DNA from: Halomonas halocynthiae DSM 14573
Lineage (GTDB): Bacteria > Pseudomonadota > Gammaproteobacteria > Pseudomonadales > Halomonadaceae
Length of the DNA stretch: 64,000 nucleotides
Assembly (NCBI RefSeq): GCF_000425725.1
Contig: NZ_KE384439.1
Span: forward strand, 343,309-407,308
Reading direction: 5' to 3'
How positions within the stretch are numbered: the first letter of the stretch is position 1; each line of letters opens with the position of its first letter. Below the pieces are notes generated by a model. The model made no database searches, was not told where the DNA came from, and saw only the letters and a program-made list of their open reading frames with translations. Positions 9,275 through 16,999 of this stretch are shown here, piece after piece. The position numbers and the translations under genes are program-made.

Positions 9275-10405
9275 TTATGCAGACGGTAGTGCCCGTGTGA
9301 GAGGGTCAAGCATGTTGGGGGTCAGCGCAGCGTCAAGCGCGGAAATACGTAATAGGCGCCCCAGCTCAGGATGTGCTGCTTTGGCGATCAGCCGGCCTGC
9401 ATTGAGCATGTCGCGGTGGACTTGGTCAGCCAGTTCGGCGCTGGGCAGGCGAAGGGCAACAAAGTTTGTGGCACTGGGCAGCACGTCTGCGCCAAGGTCC
9501 GCCAGCTGAGAGGCAAGAGTGTCTCGGCGTTGTTGCACCGCCAAGATATGCGCGCGGGTTTCATCAGGATGATCAAGCACTATTTCGGCGGCAGCTTGGG
9601 AGAGTGTAGAAACCGCATAATGAATGCGCACTTTCATCAGTGCTGCCAATACTTCTGGCGAAGCAATGGCATAGCCGACACGTAGCCCAGCCAGGCCATG
9701 GGCCTTAGAGAGAGTGCGGCAGCGGATCACTCCAGTAATGGGTTGGTTCGCGCTGGGGCGCTCGGCATCAAGGCGAAAATCATTGTAAGCCTCATCGAGT
9801 AATAGCCAGCAGTTGTCGGGTAGCTCAGTGCGTAGCTGGCTGATCGCCGCGTCACTGTGAAGGTGACCACTTGGGTTGTCTGGATTGGCTACGTATACCA
9901 AGCGTGCCTTGTGGCGATTTGCTTCGTGTGCAAGCGCCGCTAAATCGGGGGCCAGCCCAGGATGATTCGTATCGTTTGGTTGGGGGGTGGTCTGGTCATA
10001 GCCGGTTTCTATTAATCGGCACCCTTGGCCACGTGCAAAGTAGGCGAATGTGGGGTAGGTGCCGGCTGTGGCAATGACACAGTCACCAAGGCTGCAAGTG
10101 GCACGAAGTACCAGTGCCAGCAAGCTGTCGCAGCCAGCATCAACCAGTAGTTCATCGCACCTGAAACCGTATCGCTTGGCTAGCCGCTGGCGGATGCCTA
10201 GTGCCTCGCTGTCTCCGTAAGAGTAGACATGTTTGACCATATCGTCACCAAAATGGCGTCGCAGGGCGCTATGTGGCATGTCCAGCCCTTCATTGGACCC
10301 TAGCTGATGTGGAATAGCATGACCAAGCTGGCGCTCCAGGACACGAACTCCAGGGAATGGGTTGTTGGGCCCAGGAGAGCTAAGGTGTTCGTTGAAACGC
10401 GGCAT
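9275..10405 (-). CDS. HisC-like PLP-dependent aminotransferase
   Basis: 376-residue fold-type I aminotransferase. The PLP-binding lysine is in CRTLSKAHGLAGLRVGYAIAS (residues ~230-250). The substrate/PLP pocket shows ANPDNPSGH and LLDEAYNDF, and the C-terminal Arg is in LLRISA. Overall it resembles histidinol-phosphate aminotransferase, but no other his genes are near, and its divergent neighbour is an amino-acid oxidoreductase. It may therefore be a paralogue acting on another amino or keto acid. The ATG start at 10405 has GGAG 5 nt upstream. It shares a 228-nt divergent promoter region with the DadA-like gene. Confidence 0.8.
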   Translation of the reverse strand: MPRFNEHLSSPGPNNPFPGVRVLERQLGHAIPHQLGSNEGLDMPHSALRRHFGDDMVKHVYSYGDSEALGIRQRLAKRYGFRCDELLVDAGCDSLLALVLRATCSLGDCVIATAGTYPTFAYFARGQGCRLIETGYDQTTPQPNDTNHPGLAPDLAALAHEANRHKARLVYVANPDNPSGHLHSDAAISQLRTELPDNCWLLLDEAYNDFRLDAERPSANQPITGVIRCRTLSKAHGLAGLRVGYAIASPEVLAALMKVRIHYAVSTLSQAAAEIVLDHPDETRAHILAVQQRRDTLASQLADLGADVLPSATNFVALRLPSAELADQVHRDMLNAGRLIAKAAHPELGRLLRISALDAALTPNMLDPLTRALPSA

Positions 10406-10443
10406 GCAGGCTCCGTAAATTTATGTGTATTGGAAGGCAAATA

Positions 10444-10456
10444 CAGGAAATTCCTG
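10444..10456. promoter_or_regulatory. Palindrome in aminotransferase/oxidoreductase divergent region
   Basis: CAGGAA-A-TTCCTG is a perfect 6+1+6 inverted repeat located 38 nt upstream of the HisC-like start, between two divergent genes. It could be an operator for both, but there is only one copy and no regulator gene nearby to pair it with. Confidence 0.25.
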
Positions 10457-10633
10457 CTGTCTGGAAGAGTGAATACAGGTCGATGCAAAAGCGAGTTATC
10501 GCTATGATATCTGGGCATAAGATAGCACTATGTCATATCGATTGTCTGTGGCTGGGCGGATAGCCCCAGACGCTTGATAACACGATAGAACTATTCCGAC
10601 GATATATGAATACTCACACTTTGGAGGTGTAGG

Positions 10634-11875
10634 ATGGCCCGAGAGATCATCGTTCTTGGCGCTGGTATGGTTGGCGTTTCAGCAGCCTGGCATCTGGCTC
10701 GCCGAGGGCACTCGGTAACGCTGATAGACCGCAGAGAGCCAGGGCGTGAAACCTCGTTTGGTAATGCCGGGATCATCCAGCGCGAAGCGGTCGAGCCCTA
10801 TGCTTTTCCGCAGGACCTGCGCACCATGCTGCGCGTTTTGCCAAATCGCGAGATTGATATTCGTTATCGCGTTAAAGGTATGTTTAAGGCGGCTGTTCCT
10901 TTGCTCAAGTACTGGCATAACTCAGGCGGTAGCCGCTACGCAAAAATTGTTGAAGAGTGGGCGACGCTGATCCAGATGTCCTTGGATGCCCATGCGCCGA
11001 TGATTGAGGCAGCCGATGCAGAGACTCTGGTGCGTCGTGATGGTTGGCTAGAGCTTTATCGCACTCAGGCAAAGTTAGCTGAGCGTGTGAAGAAGGCGGA
11101 GATTCTCCGTGAGCGTTACGGTGTAGAGTTTGCCGTGCTGGATGCTAACGCCCTGTCTGAAAAAGAACCGCACCTTGATACAGCCTTGGTGGGAGCCATT
11201 CATTGGCAAAACTCCTGGACGGTAGAAAGTCCTGGTGACTTAGTGTTGGCATACGCGCAAGCCTTCGAAAAAGAAGGTGGCAAGGTGATGCAGGCAGAGA
11301 TTCTTGGGCTAAACGAAGAAGATAATGGCTGGAAAGTCACCACTGACCAAGATGAGTTACATGCCGATGATGTCGTGTTGGCCATGGGGCCTTGGTCCAA
11401 ACGCTGGCTAGAGCCGCTAGGCTATTCGGTACCGCTGTTTGCCAAGCGCGGTTATCACATGCATTACGGCAGCCAGCAGGGAGCGGTGCTCAATCACTGG
11501 ATCATGGACGCTGAGACAGGCTTTTTGCTGGCGCCCATGAAGTCAGGCATTCGCCTGACAACAGGGGCCGAGCTTGAGCAGCAGGAGGCACCGCCGCATC
11601 TACGTCAGCTGGCTGCTGCGGAAGCTAAGGCGCGTACCCTCTACCCGTTGGCAGAGCCGCTTGATGTGGAGGCTTGGAAAGGTGCTCGGCCTTGTCTTCC
11701 GGATATGAAGCCAGTTATTGGCCCAGCGACCAAACACAAGGGCTTGTGGTGTGCTTTTGGCCATGGTCATCAGGGCTTTACGCTTGGGCCGGCCACAGGG
11801 CGCTTGTTGGGGCAAATGATAGATGAAGAAACCCCGGAAGTGGACATGCAACCGTTCCGTCTTGATCGCTTCTGA
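10634..11875 (+). CDS. FAD-dependent D-amino-acid dehydrogenase-like oxidoreductase (DadA/DAO family)
   Basis: 413-residue flavoprotein. The N-terminal Rossmann motif is VLGAGMVGVSAAWHLARRGH followed by VTLIDRREPGRETSFGNAG. The C-terminal FAD/substrate segment GLWCAFGHGHQGFTLGPATGR is typical of DadA-type dehydrogenases, which oxidise D-amino acids to keto acids and pass electrons to the quinone pool. It is slightly shorter than E. coli DadA (about 430), and no alanine racemase gene (dadX) is adjacent, so the substrate is open. The ATG at 10634 has a strong GGAGG 6 nt upstream. The divergent aminotransferase suggests a joint role in amino-acid interconversion. Confidence 0.82.
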   Translation: MAREIIVLGAGMVGVSAAWHLARRGHSVTLIDRREPGRETSFGNAGIIQREAVEPYAFPQDLRTMLRVLPNREIDIRYRVKGMFKAAVPLLKYWHNSGGSRYAKIVEEWATLIQMSLDAHAPMIEAADAETLVRRDGWLELYRTQAKLAERVKKAEILRERYGVEFAVLDANALSEKEPHLDTALVGAIHWQNSWTVESPGDLVLAYAQAFEKEGGKVMQAEILGLNEEDNGWKVTTDQDELHADDVVLAMGPWSKRWLEPLGYSVPLFAKRGYHMHYGSQQGAVLNHWIMDAETGFLLAPMKSGIRLTTGAELEQQEAPPHLRQLAAAEAKARTLYPLAEPLDVEAWKGARPCLPDMKPVIGPATKHKGLWCAFGHGHQGFTLGPATGRLLGQMIDEETPEVDMQPFRLDRF

Positions 11876-11884
11876 TTGCTCGTG

Positions 11885-11914
11885 ATTCAGGCTCGGTACG
11901 AGCTGGGCCTGAAT
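11885..11914. terminator. Bidirectional terminator hairpin
   Basis: An 8-bp perfect stem (ATTCAGGC 11885-11892 with GCCTGAAT 11907-11914) is followed by a T-rich stretch. It lies between convergent genes and could serve both. Confidence 0.5.
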
Positions 11915-11985
11915 GTTTCGGTTGTTTTGTCAGCGGTGCAGCGCGCTACAGAGTGAAAAAAGAAACAGCGATATTGTCGGCGCGC

Positions 11986-12417
11986 TTAAGATTTCGAAGA
12001 AGAAGGTGTTGAAGAAGACACGGTGTGTACGGCCAGTTTAAACAGCAGGGTAACGACAAAGACCAGCCAACCTGCGGTAGCTAGTACGCAGAATAAGAGC
12101 ATTTTGTTAACGCCTTCAACGGGAAAGAGCAAATAGTCGACAAGTACGGCGAGTAAAAAGGCAAGGGTGATAGGCAGGGCAAGAATATGCATCCACATTT
12201 CGGTGCGGCGTTTACGAACGTGATATCTGCCTAGCATGATACGAGCAGGTCGATAGATACTGCTGAAAAGCGTCGCAGTGGCGACGATAAGAAAAGCGAT
12301 TAGTGCTGGCTCTATGCGGCCATAGGATACGGAATACCAGACTGACCAGTAGAGTACTATCCACATAAGACCAGCTAGACTGGTTACGCTGTCAGCATAT
12401 TGACGTACCTTTGGCAT
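11986..12417 (-). CDS. Hypothetical membrane protein, four helices
   Basis: 143 residues with about four hydrophobic segments (LAGLMWIVLYWSVWYSV; ALIAFLIVATATLF; ILALPITLAFLLAVLVDYLLF; LLFCVLATAGWLVFVVTLLF) and a basic cytoplasmic loop (RKRRTEM). I do not recognise the family. The ATG at 12417 is preceded by GGAGAC. It is divergent from pyrC and convergent with the oxidoreductase. The serine-rich C-terminus looks disordered. Confidence 0.7.
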   Translation of the reverse strand: MPKVRQYADSVTSLAGLMWIVLYWSVWYSVSYGRIEPALIAFLIVATATLFSSIYRPARIMLGRYHVRKRRTEMWMHILALPITLAFLLAVLVDYLLFPVEGVNKMLLFCVLATAGWLVFVVTLLFKLAVHTVSSSTPSSSKS

Positions 12418-12547
12418 GTTGTCTCCGCGTATGATTAATCCGGCGATGATACGTCAAACATATGGTACCTGACGAGTGCCTGTGCTGAGGTGTTGACGCA
12501 ATAAGGTATACTGTGACGGCGAACCCACCGCTGATACAGGATCCGTC

Positions 12548-13591
12548 GTGAACTTGATTACTCTGACCCGCCCTGATGACTGGCACCTTCACTTGCGTGA
12601 CGATGACGCGCTTGCGGTAGTCGCTGAAGCGACAGCGCGCCAAATGGGGCGTGCGATTGTTATGCCAAACCTAACACCTCCAGTAACTCACGCCGCGCAA
12701 GCGCTGAGCTATCGCGAGCGAATTCTTGCGGTGCTGCCTGAGTCGGTTAACTTTGAACCGTTGATGACATTGTATTTGACCGATCACACCACGGCAGAAA
12801 ACATTGAGGAGGCGCATAGAACGGGATTGGTCAAGGCGGTGAAGTTGTATCCGGCTGGTGCAACCACCAACTCGGACTCGGGGGTGACGGATATTACGCG
12901 ATGTGACGAGGCAATAGCGGCCCTGGCTAAGCTTGGTATGCCGTTGCTTGTACATGGGGAAGTGACGGATGCGCACATTGATATCTTCGACCGCGAAGCC
13001 GTTTTTATTGAGCGAGTGCTTAAGCCCCTGTTAGAGCGACACCCTACGCTTAACGTTGTCTTTGAGCACATCACGACAGCGGATGCGGTGAGCTTTGTCG
13101 GCCAAGCGCCGGCTAATGTGGCTGCTACGATTACGGCTCACCACTTGTTGTATAACCGTAATCATATGTTAGTCGGTGGTATTAAGCCGCATTACTACTG
13201 CTTGCCGATTCTTAAGCGTGAGCGTCATCGTCAAGCATTGCTTGAAGCGGCCACGGCAGGTTCTGCTAAGTTTTTCTTGGGTACTGACAGTGCGCCGCAT
13301 GGGCAGGGTGCCAAGGAAAGTGCTTGTGGCTGTGCAGGTGCTTATACAGCGCCAGCGGCTATCGAGCTATATGCCGAAGCATTTGACAGTGTGGGTGCTA
13401 TCGATAAGCTTGAACACTTCGCCAGCCATGCAGGTCCCGACTTTTATGGCTTGGCTCGTAATCGTGACACTATCACTCTTGAGCGTAAAGCTTGGACGAT
13501 GCCAGCAGATCTCCCCTACATCGGTAATGAGCGAATCATTCCGCTGCGAGCGGGCGAGCAGGTTGCGTGGACGATTACGTCAGTGTTGTGA
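12548..13591 (+). CDS. pyrC: Dihydroorotase (PyrC)
   Basis: 347-residue class II dihydroorotase that cyclises carbamoyl-aspartate to dihydroorotate in pyrimidine synthesis. Zinc-binding DDWHLHLRD is near the N-terminus. The carboxylated lysine is expected in [16 protein letters not shown]. Further metal histidines are in LLVHGEV and FEHIT, and the catalytic Asp is in GTDSAPH. Length equals E. coli PyrC. It starts with GTG at 12548, preceded by CAGGA. A TATACT -10-like element lies at 12507-12512, but its -35 is weak. Confidence 0.95.
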   Translation: MNLITLTRPDDWHLHLRDDDALAVVAEATARQMGRAIVMPNLTPPVTHAAQALSYRERILAVLPESVNFEPLMTLYLTDHTTAENIEEAHRTGLVKAVKLYPAGATTNSDSGVTDITRCDEAIAALAKLGMPLLVHGEVTDAHIDIFDREAVFIERVLKPLLERHPTLNVVFEHITTADAVSFVGQAPANVAATITAHHLLYNRNHMLVGGIKPHYYCLPILKRERHRQALLEAATAGSAKFFLGTDSAPHGQGAKESACGCAGAYTAPAAIELYAEAFDSVGAIDKLEHFASHAGPDFYGLARNRDTITLERKAWTMPADLPYIGNERIIPLRAGEQVAWTITSVL

Positions 13592-13666
13592 CGCCGATGT
13601 GTTGTGTGAGGTTACCAGCAGGCCTAGCGGCCTGCATCGTGTAACACATTGCTCACTTGCGAAAGC

Positions 13667-13687
13667 CTTGCCGATGGCAGGTTTTTT
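13667..13687 (+). terminator. pyrC terminator
   Basis: CTTGCC/GGCAGG (6 bp with one G-T pair, loop GAT) is followed by six Ts. A second hairpin without T-tract, GCAGGCC-TAGC-GGCCTGC, lies just upstream at 13618-13635. Confidence 0.5.
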
Positions 13688-13711
13688 ATAGCCAGCGACT
13701 CCATTTATCCA

Positions 13712-14419
13712 TTAATTGGCGCTAAGGTGCTGAATCATGGCGCAGACCATGCGGGTTGAGTGGTCTGCGGCTACCTCTAAGAACGCTTCAAATGAAAGGT
13801 GGTTGTCTTCATTGCCCGCGATGTCTGAAAGCGCACGGGTGATCACAAAAGGACAGTCATACAAGTGGCATACTTGTGCGATAGCGGCAGCTTCCATTTC
13901 GGCAGCAATCATCTTGGGGAACAGTGCGCGTGTTTGAGCGACGCGCTCTGGGCAGGCCATGAACACATCGCCTGTGGCAATTAGGCCTTCTGCTACGTGC
14001 ACTTCACCAAGTTCCTGAATGCATTTGCGCGCAGCGTCGACCAGTCGGGCATCGGGCAAAAAGGCTTCGGGCATCTGTGGCACTTGCCCGTGAGCATAGC
14101 CAAAAACGGTGGCATCAACGTCGTGGTGGCGCACTTCGCTAGAGATGACGACATCGCCAATACTCAGCCCTGCACCGAAGCCGCCGGCTGAGCCCGTGTT
14201 AATAATTGCCTCGGGCTGAAACCTTTCCAGCATCAAGGTTGCGCCTACTGCCGCATTGACCTTGCCAATACCTGACTGCAACACCATAACGTCGGCGCCA
14301 AATAGCTGACCCTGATGAAAGGTAGAGCCTGCGTGAACCACGCGTGAGCTGTCTTCTAGCATGCCAGCAAGCGACTCAACCTCCTGGGGCATGGCACCGA
14401 TAATACCGATACGTTTCAT
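13712..14419 (-). CDS. mtnN: 5'-methylthioadenosine/S-adenosylhomocysteine nucleosidase
   Basis: 235-residue Pfs/MtnN that removes adenine from SAH and MTA. The N-terminus [15 protein letters not shown] holds the first catalytic Glu. GSAGGF binds the base, EMEAAAIAQVC contacts the ribose, and ITRALSDIAG has the catalytic Asp. The start is the ATG at 14419, whose A is also the last base of the luxS stop (TAATG). The pair is translationally coupled: LuxS consumes the S-ribosylhomocysteine that this enzyme makes. Confidence 0.96.
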   Translation of the reverse strand: MKRIGIIGAMPQEVESLAGMLEDSSRVVHAGSTFHQGQLFGADVMVLQSGIGKVNAAVGATLMLERFQPEAIINTGSAGGFGAGLSIGDVVISSEVRHHDVDATVFGYAHGQVPQMPEAFLPDARLVDAARKCIQELGEVHVAEGLIATGDVFMACPERVAQTRALFPKMIAAEMEAAAIAQVCHLYDCPFVITRALSDIAGNEDNHLSFEAFLEVAADHSTRMVCAMIQHLSAN

Positions 14420-14892
14420 TAGGACGGCTCGCCGAAAATCAAGTGCCACTCATCGCGCCTGTTAAGAAAACCTTGAGCAATTTCTTTGGCGCCCTCTAGG
14501 CTGTGGCTTGCTGCCCAGCCGCACTGCATTTCGTTGCATGCAGGCACTTCAGTCGCTATTAGTACGTCTTCCAGGGTGTTTTGGACAAGGCCGAGTACCG
14601 CGTCGTAGTCGTCGTGGTTAAGTAGGGCAATATAGAAACCTGTTTGGCAACCCATGGGGCTGATATCAACGATTTTATCGGTGTGATTGCGTGAAAGCTC
14701 GGCCATTAGGTGCTCTAGCGAGTGCAGTGCTGGCATTTGCATATGGTCTTTGTTTGGCTGGCAGATGCGCATGTCGTATTTGTGAATGACATCGCCGTGC
14801 TCGCCTGTTTTGACATCAGCCAAGCGAATGTAGGGGGCTTTCACCTTGGTGTGATCAAGGTTGAAGCTTTCAACGTTCATTTTGTTGCTCAT
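14419..14892 (-). CDS. luxS: S-ribosylhomocysteine lyase LuxS (AI-2 synthesis)
   Basis: 157-residue LuxS that cleaves S-ribosylhomocysteine to homocysteine and DPD, the precursor of autoinducer-2. The metal site HSLEH (residues 57-61) and a distal Cys in EMQCGW (about 124) are present, as is the catalytic Cys in MGCQTGFY (about 82). The ATG at 14892 has GAGG 7 nt upstream. It precedes mtnN with a one-base overlap, so one transcript encodes both steps of SAH recycling. No AI-2 receptor or lsr genes are seen in the window, so a metabolic rather than signalling role is equally likely. Confidence 0.97.
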   Translation of the reverse strand: MSNKMNVESFNLDHTKVKAPYIRLADVKTGEHGDVIHKYDMRICQPNKDHMQMPALHSLEHLMAELSRNHTDKIVDISPMGCQTGFYIALLNHDDYDAVLGLVQNTLEDVLIATEVPACNEMQCGWAASHSLEGAKEIAQGFLNRRDEWHLIFGEPS

Positions 14893-14990
14893 GGCAGTGC
14901 CTCATGAATTCAGTGAAAAGCGATAGGGTGCAAACATATTAATTGGCAGTATAACTGAGCCTATGACAAGTAGGCTGCTGAGCTAGTTCA

Positions 14991-15860
14991 TCACATAGCG
15001 TTTGATTCGGCGTCTTGAACTTCAGCAGCCCACAGGGTGTTTTCCAGCAAAGATGCGACTGTCATCGGACCCACGCCGCCAGGTACCGGTGTGATATAGC
15101 TGGCGCGCTGGGCAGCTGGTGCAAACTCTACATCACCAACTAGGCTGCCATCAGCTTGCCGGTTAATGCCAACGTCGATAACGATGGCGCCTTCGCGAAC
15201 CCACTCGCCTTTGACAAGCCCTGGTTTTCCCACAGCCACAACCAAAAGTTCTGCGCGGCGTACGTGCTCTTCAAGATCATGGGTAAAGCGATGGCAAACC
15301 GTTGTCGTACACCCTGCTAAAACCAGCTCCAAAGCCATGGGGCGACCGACAATGTTGGAAGCGCCTACTACTGTGGCGTTGAGCCCACGAAGCGTTAAGC
15401 CCGTATGTTGTAGCAGCGTAATTACGCCTTTGGGCGTGCAGGGGCGGAGTAGGGGGAGGCGCTGTGCTAGGCGACCTAGGTTGTATGGGTGGAAGCCGTC
15501 GACATCTTTCTTTGGCGAAATGCGTTCTAAGATAGGGCGCTCGTCCAGGTGTTCGGGTAGGGGGAGTTGAACGAGAATGCCGTGAACATCAGGGGCGTTG
15601 TTAAGTGTGTCGACTAGAGATTCAAGCGCTTGCTGAGTGGTGTCAGCGGGCAAGCGGTGCATGAATGAGTTAATGCCCGCCTGTTCGCAAGCGCTTTGCT
15701 TGTGGCGTACATAGACAGCGGAGGCGGGGTCGTTACCAACCAACACAACAGCTAGCCCAGGCGTGTGCCCGCCGGCGTCGCCGCGAGCCTGTACTTGACG
15801 TTTTACTTGCTGGCGAACTTGGGCGGCAATCGATTTGCCATCGATTAGTTGGGCGGTCAT
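14991..15860 (-). CDS. folD: Bifunctional methylene-THF dehydrogenase/methenyl-THF cyclohydrolase FolD
   Basis: 289-residue FolD of one-carbon metabolism. The substrate-site signature [14 protein letters not shown] contains the catalytic Lys. [13 protein letters not shown] and [14 protein letters not shown] are family hallmarks, and [16 protein letters not shown] plus [16 protein letters not shown] form the NADP site. Length matches E. coli (288). The start is the ATG at 15860 with an AGAGGAAG ribosome site. In Pseudomonas folD directly follows cysS; here the two are separated by 6.4 kb of other genes and folD is on the opposite strand. Confidence 0.97.
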   Translation of the reverse strand: MTAQLIDGKSIAAQVRQQVKRQVQARGDAGGHTPGLAVVLVGNDPASAVYVRHKQSACEQAGINSFMHRLPADTTQQALESLVDTLNNAPDVHGILVQLPLPEHLDERPILERISPKKDVDGFHPYNLGRLAQRLPLLRPCTPKGVITLLQHTGLTLRGLNATVVGASNIVGRPMALELVLAGCTTTVCHRFTHDLEEHVRRAELLVVAVGKPGLVKGEWVREGAIVIDVGINRQADGSLVGDVEFAPAAQRASYITPVPGGVGPMTVASLLENTLWAAEVQDAESNAM

Positions 15861-16189
15861 TAGACTTCCTCTAGTGGGCGTTGCTGACGCTGGACGAAAA
15901 AATGAAAGTAGCAGTCAAGCATCTTAAAGGTGGTGATTTTCGCATGCTGTACGCATAAGGCAAAGAGCTATGCTTTGAGGAGTGGCCTAATGAGGGCCTT
16001 GAATTTTGAATTAAGTGCGCTGGCTTGGCATGGAATTTGGCATGGAAGAAGCGATTGCCAGGGGCTTTGCTCGAGGAAATTACATGGTAAGTGGAAATAG
16101 GGGTTGACGTATGAAATCAAACACGTAGAATACGCATCGCTTGGCAAGGCTCCTGTGAAACGGACGCTTTGGTGTAGTGCAGAAGCCGT
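15861..16189. other. Intergenic region folD / tRNA cluster
   Basis: 329 nt between divergent units. It holds the tRNA promoter (16104-16131). It also holds a tandem 12-bp repeat of TTGGCATGGAA (16025-16035 and 16037-16047), and a 36-codon ORF on the + strand (15990-16100) with GAGGAG 7 nt before its ATG. Its product has no recognisable features, so I do not call it a gene. Confidence 0.5.
16104..16131 (+). promoter_or_regulatory. Sigma-70 promoter of the tRNA cluster
   Basis: TTGACG (16104-16109), a 16-nt spacer and TAGAAT (16126-16131) stand about 58 nt before the first tRNA. This is close to consensus and correctly placed for the stable-RNA operon. Confidence 0.7.
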
Positions 16190-16266
16190 CGGGGTGTAGC
16201 GCAGTCTGGTAGCGCGCCTGCTTTGGGAGCAGGATGTCGGGGGTTCGAATCCCTCCACCCCGACCA
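16190..16266 (+). tRNA. tRNA-Pro (anticodon TGG)
   Basis: 77 nt cloverleaf. Acceptor CGGGGTG/CACCCCG, discriminator A and encoded CCA are present; the anticodon loop TTTGGGA sits between CTGCT and AGCAG, and the T-loop is GTTCGAATC. It is first in the cluster. Confidence 0.97.
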
Positions 16267-16342
16267 CAAGCACATAGCAAGAATTAGCTTTATCTCTTGG
16301 TAGTGCTTGTTAAGCGGTGGTAGATAGGCTGAGGCCTGATGC

Positions 16343-16419
16343 GCGCCCATAGCTCAACCGGATAGAGCAACGGCCTTCTAAGCCGTAGGTTGCAGGTTCG
16401 AGTCCTGCTGGGCGTGCCA
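16343..16419 (+). tRNA. tRNA-Arg (anticodon TCT)
   Basis: 77 nt cloverleaf with anticodon loop CTTCTAA between ACGGC and GCCGT, T-loop GTTCGAGTC, and G plus encoded CCA at the end. The acceptor GCGCCCA pairs with TGGGCGT, giving a G-U wobble as the first pair (1-72), which is slightly unusual. Confidence 0.96.
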
Positions 16420-16535
16420 TATTATTTGCAGCCCAAGTGGTTCGTTGAATCTAACGTCTGATGAAAAGCGTTTCAGTCAGGCAGCTCGTTTTCGAGCAAG
16501 ATCAAGTGTCAAAATCAGCATAACTGCGTTGTTAT

Positions 16536-16611
16536 GGTGGGTGTAGCTCAGTGGTAGAGCCCCGGATTGTGGTTCCGGTTGTCGTGGGTTCGATCCCCAT
16601 CATCCAACACA
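16536..16611 (+). tRNA. tRNA-His (anticodon GTG), first copy with altered acceptor end
   Basis: Cloverleaf with G(-1), anticodon loop TTGTGGT and T-loop GTTCGATC. It is identical to the second copy over 72 nt (16535-16606). The 3' end differs: it reads CATCCAA-C-ACA, where the second copy has CATCCAC-C-CCA. Position 72 is therefore A (mismatched with G1) and the encoded tail is ACA instead of CCA. The histidine identity pair G(-1):C73 is kept. It may be a weak or decaying gene. Confidence 0.85.
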
Positions 16612-16661
16612 AAACTGATATTGCTGAATTTTCCCGCATACTTGCATCTCCTTTTTCTTGT

Positions 16662-16737
16662 GGTGGGTGTAGCTCAGTGGTAGAGCCCCGGATTGTGGTT
16701 CCGGTTGTCGTGGGTTCGATCCCCATCATCCACCCCA
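16662..16737 (+). tRNA. tRNA-His (anticodon GTG), second copy
   Basis: Complete tRNA-His. It has G(-1), acceptor GTGGGTG/CATCCAC, C73 and encoded CCA, with anticodon loop TTGTGGT. It lies 126 nt downstream of the first copy and is followed by a T-rich region that may end transcription. Confidence 0.97.
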
Positions 16738-16929
16738 TTTCTTGATATGTCAGTTTTTATTTATGTTGTGAATTTTGCGCTTCCAACTGGTTAGTTGATG
16801 GCGTACTTTTTTGCGCGTAGATTTTTTTGGTCAAGCAAGTGAAAAATATTGGCTTTCCCCTTGTTTTTTTGGCGGCTCAACCCGATCTATTATTGCGTTG
16901 ATGCAGGTCTGAGCTTGCCACTGGCGCTC

Positions 16930-16946
16930 GGGATTCATAGAATCCC
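16930..16946. other. Small hairpin in tig leader
   Basis: GGGATT-CATAG-AATCCC is an inverted repeat 54 nt before the trigger-factor start, in the 262-nt gap after the tRNA cluster. Its function is unknown; it could be an operator or a leader hairpin. Confidence 0.3.
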
Positions 16947-16999
16947 CTCCTTCACACAAACGTCAATTGATTCACGCCCCCGTCGGTAGAGGACATTTC

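Noticed and set aside
12493-12512. TTGACG followed by TATACT upstream of pyrC as a sigma-70 promoter
   Set aside because: The boxes are only 8 nt apart, far below a working spacer.
15968-16350. Several minus-strand ORFs (65-100 codons) over the tRNA-Pro gene
   Set aside because: They are antisense to a confident tRNA, and their translation (GFEPPTSC-type) is the well-known false protein produced by tRNA antisense.
16532-16745. ORFs on both strands with a repeated translation
   Set aside because: The repeat comes from the two tRNA-His genes; there is no protein signal.
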